This document shows, in pieces, positions 61,437 through 64,000 of a DNA stretch of 64,000 bases. The stretch is from Iphinoe sp. HA4291-MV1 (GTDB lineage Bacteria > Cyanobacteriota > Cyanobacteriia > Cyanobacteriales > Nostocaceae), in the NCBI GenBank assembly GCA_019359415.1, contig JAHHHH010000007.1, positions 62,001 to 126,000 of the forward strand, written 5' to 3'. Position numbers and translations under genes: made by a program. The notes under the pieces are model-generated. The model saw only the letters and a program-made list of their open reading frames with translations. It did no database searches and was not told where the DNA came from. Numbering within the stretch: position 1 is the stretch's first letter; each line of letters begins with the position of its first letter.

Positions 61437-62681
61437 TTAAACCTCTGATAGTCCAGAACTTCTTCTTTCTGCTGTCACTATCCAACGTGGCCAAAATGGG
61501 TCATGTCCGGGTAAAACTCTTTGCAATTCTTGATGGATTTGTGTCTGGCTTCTCAAGTTTTCTGGAAAAGCATCCATATCATCATCACGCATCCATGCTT
61601 CTGCTGCTTCAATGGCAATTTCTGCTTCCTTGGAACGAGCTTGTTTCAGTCCAAAAATTTCTGATGTTAACCATCCAACTGTATCTCCCTGTTTAGACCA
61701 AGGTATCTCATCAAGCCTCACTTCTTGACCTGCTAATTGAAATAAAAATAATCTATCTTCTGACTCATCAAAACCTGGTTCTAAGGATGCAAGAACAAGT
61801 GGAGAGTGAGTCGTTACTAAGGCTTGTATTTTCATTTCAACCTGTAATTCTGTAACGACTTCTAAAATAGCTGGTAAAATCACTCGTTGCCACCGAGGAT
61901 GTAGGTGTGATTCAATTTCATCAATTAATAAAACTATCTGATGAATTGGCTTTTGTTTTCGCAGTTGGGAAGCTTTTGTATGTTCGTACCAAGTCCACAC
62001 CAGTAAATAAGCAAGTCCCAAAATACGCTTCATTCCGGCTGAAGTGTAAATAACAGGAACATTACCGTAAGGTAGATTAACAGTAGGAATATCGCGTATA
62101 TCTTCCACAGAAACTCGCGTTGGTTCCCCCACATTTATCCATTCATCCGGGTGAGGAGCAAGCTTTTCAATCACATTAGAAAAAAGTTGAAATGGATATT
62201 TATTGGGTTGATTTTGCCATGTCACCCAATCTTGAATTAGACCATTACAAAGAACTTTACCCTCTGATTTTAAGCCATTCCAAAGCGTATCTGGAGTAAA
62301 ATTATAAGCATTATCGCGTTTGCGAGTTGGGTCATAAACAGAAAAACCACCATCAACCCGCACATAAATCGCAACCTCTTCTAATGATTGAGGCGTTTGT
62401 AAATTCTGCCATTGTTGTTCGGAAAAATCAAATGAACTTTGATACTCTCTTGTATTTTCTAACGTGCTAACTATTCCTATAATTTTTGGATTTTCTTCTC
62501 TTACTCTTTGGGGATATGCTGGTTGTTCTGCCCAATTTGCTGTCAACACCCACCAAGCAACATCGAGTAAAAAACTTTTACCATTACCGTTATCGCCCGT
62601 GATTATATTGAGTCTATCTGCAAATTCAATATCAAAATGGGAAGCTGGACCAACTTTTTGCAGATGAAGTTCTTTTAACAT
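61437..62681 (-). CDS. AAA/ABC-type ATPase of a predicted defence pair
   Basis: A 414-residue ABC/SMC-like ATPase: an N-terminal MLKELHLQKVGPASHFDIEF, Walker A ITGDNGNGKSFLLDVA (about 27-42), the signature-like VIYTSAGMKRILGLAYLLVW, Walker B IVLLIDEIESHLHPRW, and the H-loop LVTTHSPLVLAS. PtuA of Septu systems and OLD-like ATPases share this order. It overlaps nothing and is followed after four bases by the HNH-like gene. Together they resemble a Septu/PtuAB-type anti-phage module, although homology must be tested. Confidence 0.88.
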   Translation of the reverse strand: MLKELHLQKVGPASHFDIEFADRLNIITGDNGNGKSFLLDVAWWVLTANWAEQPAYPQRVREENPKIIGIVSTLENTREYQSSFDFSEQQWQNLQTPQSLEEVAIYVRVDGGFSVYDPTRKRDNAYNFTPDTLWNGLKSEGKVLCNGLIQDWVTWQNQPNKYPFQLFSNVIEKLAPHPDEWINVGEPTRVSVEDIRDIPTVNLPYGNVPVIYTSAGMKRILGLAYLLVWTWYEHTKASQLRKQKPIHQIVLLIDEIESHLHPRWQRVILPAILEVVTELQVEMKIQALVTTHSPLVLASLEPGFDESEDRLFLFQLAGQEVRLDEIPWSKQGDTVGWLTSEIFGLKQARSKEAEIAIEAAEAWMRDDDMDAFPENLRSQTQIHQELQRVLPGHDPFWPRWIVTAERRSSGLSEV

Positions 62682-62828
62682 TGGACTGTCTCAAACAAAC
62701 CTACACTCATAGTTCTACATTGTACGGCAGGGGTTTTTCTCCCTTGCTAAGAGTATTCTCAACGCGATCGCCTGACTTGAAAATGAATAAGGGGCAATGG
62801 GTTTGACAGACTGTATTTCTTTTGTGGT

Positions 62829-62912
62829 ATGTGGGAGCAAGGTTTAACTGATGCAGTAACTGCCGATTTGCATTTTGTTCAAGCGGGTTTTCGGGCGTTG
62901 TTGGGGGAGTAA
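62829..62912 (+). pseudogene. PIN-domain toxin C-terminal relic
   Basis: The frame encodes EQGLTDAVTADLHFVQAGFR then ALLGE and a stop. This matches the C-terminus of VapC-type PIN proteins (LTDA.TAD.HF.QAGF..LL), including the last catalytic Asp. Nothing upstream continues the domain, so the other three quarters of the gene are lost. Confidence 0.7.
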
Positions 62913-62916
62913 TTTC

Positions 62917-62953
62917 GCATTTCACAAAAACTAGAGTTATGATGGCGCTCACT
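62917..62953. repeat. GCATTTCACAAAAACTAGAG repeat copy c
   Basis: A near-identical copy of the repeat at 60746-60783, in the same orientation. The two copies bracket the ATPase/HNH operon and the PIN relic, and copy c lies just before higB. Confidence 0.8.
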
Positions 62954-62967
62954 ATATTTCATATATC

Positions 62968-63342
62968 ATGGTCGATAGGGAAAATATTCTAGAAGTGCCT
63001 TTACGCCCTCTTGTCTGGATGGGCGACTCTCGTAAAAATATCCGTGAATTTCCCTCAGAAGTGCGTGCATCGGTAGGGTATGCGCTGCAATTAGTCCAAG
63101 TAGGGGAAACACCAACGGATGCCAAGCTTTTTAAAGGGGTAGGAAGCGGCGTGTACGAAATCGTCAAACGCTACGATACCGACACCTATAGGGCAGTTTA
63201 CGCTGTTAAAATTGGGAAAAAGGTCTATGTCCTACACGCTTTTCAAAAGAAATCAAAGCAAGGTATCAAAACTCCACAGACTGATATTAACTTGATTAAA
63301 CAACGCTATAAGGACGCGCTAGCTAGAGAGGAACAACCATGA
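62968..63342 (+). CDS. higB: RelE/HigB-type toxin (Gp49-like, DUF891)
   Basis: A 124-residue protein with PLRPLVWMGDSRKNIREFPS, VRASVGYALQLVQVGETPTD, KGVGSGVYEIVKRYDTDTYR and KKVYVLHAFQKKSKQGIKTP. This is the HigB-like mRNA-interferase fold. The stop overlaps the antitoxin start as ATGA, with toxin first as in higBA. The target is presumed to be ribosome-bound mRNA. Confidence 0.93.
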   Translation: MVDRENILEVPLRPLVWMGDSRKNIREFPSEVRASVGYALQLVQVGETPTDAKLFKGVGSGVYEIVKRYDTDTYRAVYAVKIGKKVYVLHAFQKKSKQGIKTPQTDINLIKQRYKDALAREEQP

Positions 63343-63665
63343 CACAAGAACCTGTTTTTGAAGAAAGCAGCGGAAACGTATTCGCTGACCTCGGTTTAGA
63401 GGATGCAGACGAACTTTTTACCCGTGGTAAGATAGGGATTGTGGTGCTCCGCCTCCTGAAAGAACGCAACCTAAAACAGCGCGAAATCAGTGATCTTCTC
63501 GGTATTCCACAGCTAGAAGTCTCTTATTTGATGAAAGGAGAGTTTCAACGGTTCAGCGAGGGCAAACTACTTGTTTTCCTCAAGCGACTTGATACGGAAA
63601 TCACCTTGCATCTTCGCCCCCGGAATGCGGGAAAACAAGCTGCTGAAACTGTGGTGTCGCTATAG
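63339..63665 (+). CDS. higA: HigA-type XRE-family antitoxin
   Basis: A 108-residue protein with an acidic N-terminus and an HTH domain: VVLRLLKERNLKQREISDLL followed by GIPQLEVSYLMKGEFQRFSE. It binds and neutralises the upstream toxin and represses the operon. The overlap of four bases with the toxin gene supports translational coupling. Confidence 0.92.
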   Translation: MTQEPVFEESSGNVFADLGLEDADELFTRGKIGIVVLRLLKERNLKQREISDLLGIPQLEVSYLMKGEFQRFSEGKLLVFLKRLDTEITLHLRPRNAGKQAAETVVSL

Positions 63666-63739
63666 TGTGAACAGCTATCTGGCGTTAAATTTGGAAAGTG
63701 ATTCCTATTGATCAAGGCGATCGCATTTGACAACAAGTG

Positions 63740-63985
63740 ATGAACAAAAGAGTAACGGCTGTATTTGATGGCGATGTTTTACATCCGGATGCACCCTTGG
63801 ATTTAAAACCGAACACGCGCTATGTGATTATAATTCAAGAGTTTAGCGAACCACCTGTAGCAGGTGATGCTTGGGATGTGCTGGAGGCGATAACAGGAAC
63901 AATAGAAGCACCGCCGGATTGGTCTAGTGAGCATGACCATTATTTATACGGTACACCCAAACGGGAGACAGAAGGCACGGAATGA
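63740..63985 (+). CDS. DUF104-type antitoxin-like protein
   Basis: An 81-residue protein: KRVTAVFDGDVLHPDAPLDL followed by KPNTRYVIIIQEF, the AF2212/DUF104 antitoxin pattern, with an acidic C-terminus. A HIP1 word lies just upstream (63719-63726). The stop overlaps an ATG (63982), the typical coupling to a downstream PIN toxin gene. ATG 63740 or GTG 63737 may be used. Confidence 0.78.
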   Translation: MNKRVTAVFDGDVLHPDAPLDLKPNTRYVIIIQEFSEPPVAGDAWDVLEAITGTIEAPPDWSSEHDHYLYGTPKRETEGTE

Positions 63986-64000
63986 GTGATGAACGCTTAT
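63982..64000 (+). CDS. Start of a downstream gene, probably a toxin
   Basis: ATG 63982 overlaps the antitoxin stop (ATGA), and six codons (MSDERL) are visible before the window ends. Position alone suggests the partner toxin, likely a PIN-domain VapC. No sequence motif can confirm it. Confidence 0.4.

Noticed and set aside
1-64000. tRNA or rRNA genes
   Set aside because: No TTC-arm plus acceptor combination or rRNA-like sequence was found by eye. GATTCAAACCCGCC near 54573 is part of a repeat.

Overview
The window is chromosomal DNA of a filamentous, probably heterocyst-forming cyanobacterium (Nostocales type). The evidence is photosystem II genes psbN and psbH, two plant-type ferredoxins, Flv1 and Flv3 flavodiiron proteins, a cyanobacterial-type biliverdin reductase, many HIP1 octamers (GCGATCGC) and families of heptanucleotide tandem repeats. 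The genus cannot be fixed from the sequence alone.

Layout. 0-2 kb: 5' end of a GAF-type sensor protein, moaE and a small membrane protein. 2-6 kb: a minus-strand copper-handling operon (metallochaperone, CopA ATPase, 28-residue lipobox peptide, cupredoxin, MerR regulator) behind a MerR-type promoter. 6-9 kb: small hypotheticals and a long repeat-bearing hypothetical protein. 9.5-13 kb: psbN/psbH, tatA, pth, rpsU, rsmI. 13-18.3 kb: PfkB kinase, CysQ-like phosphatase, an IS630 remnant, a STAS protein, an HTH-GrpE-like fusion, and a Dps/sulfiredoxin stress pair. 18.6-27 kb: SpoIID protein, tandem duplicated ferredoxins, bvdR, map, and a divergent regulator/desaturase pair with two palindromic operators. 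27-36 kb: ureF-ureG, an orphan Phd antitoxin, a formamidase-type enzyme, panE, a broken effector-associated-domain/trypsin gene, an acyl-CoA ligase and a BMP lipoprotein. 36-51 kb: DUF3386, a histidine kinase, lepA, a 2OG oxygenase, the flv3-hydrolase-flv1 cluster, coaX and NDH-2. 51-60 kb: housekeeping genes (argH, larB, Nudix) between inverted copies of a GC-rich repeat. 54.6-64 kb: an accessory zone of toxin-antitoxin and defence genes, many broken.

The most interesting part is that accessory zone. It holds a two-gene AAA-ATPase/HNH-like operon resembling Septu-type (PtuAB) defence, with an in-frame stop near the start of the nuclease gene. Around it are antitoxins whose toxins are visibly truncated: a DUF1778 antitoxin whose GNAT toxin is cut after about ten codons by a dispersed repeat, and a VapB whose VapC keeps only about 14 codons and runs into an equally truncated Rpn nuclease. 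A PIN-domain C-terminal relic and an orphan UPF0175 gene are also present. One toxin-antitoxin pair (HigB/HigA type) looks intact, and an antitoxin-like gene lies at the right edge. A second effector gene, near 32 kb, has been split by a repeat that itself carries a MITE-like hairpin.

All family names come from recognising sequence motifs by eye. No database search was run.
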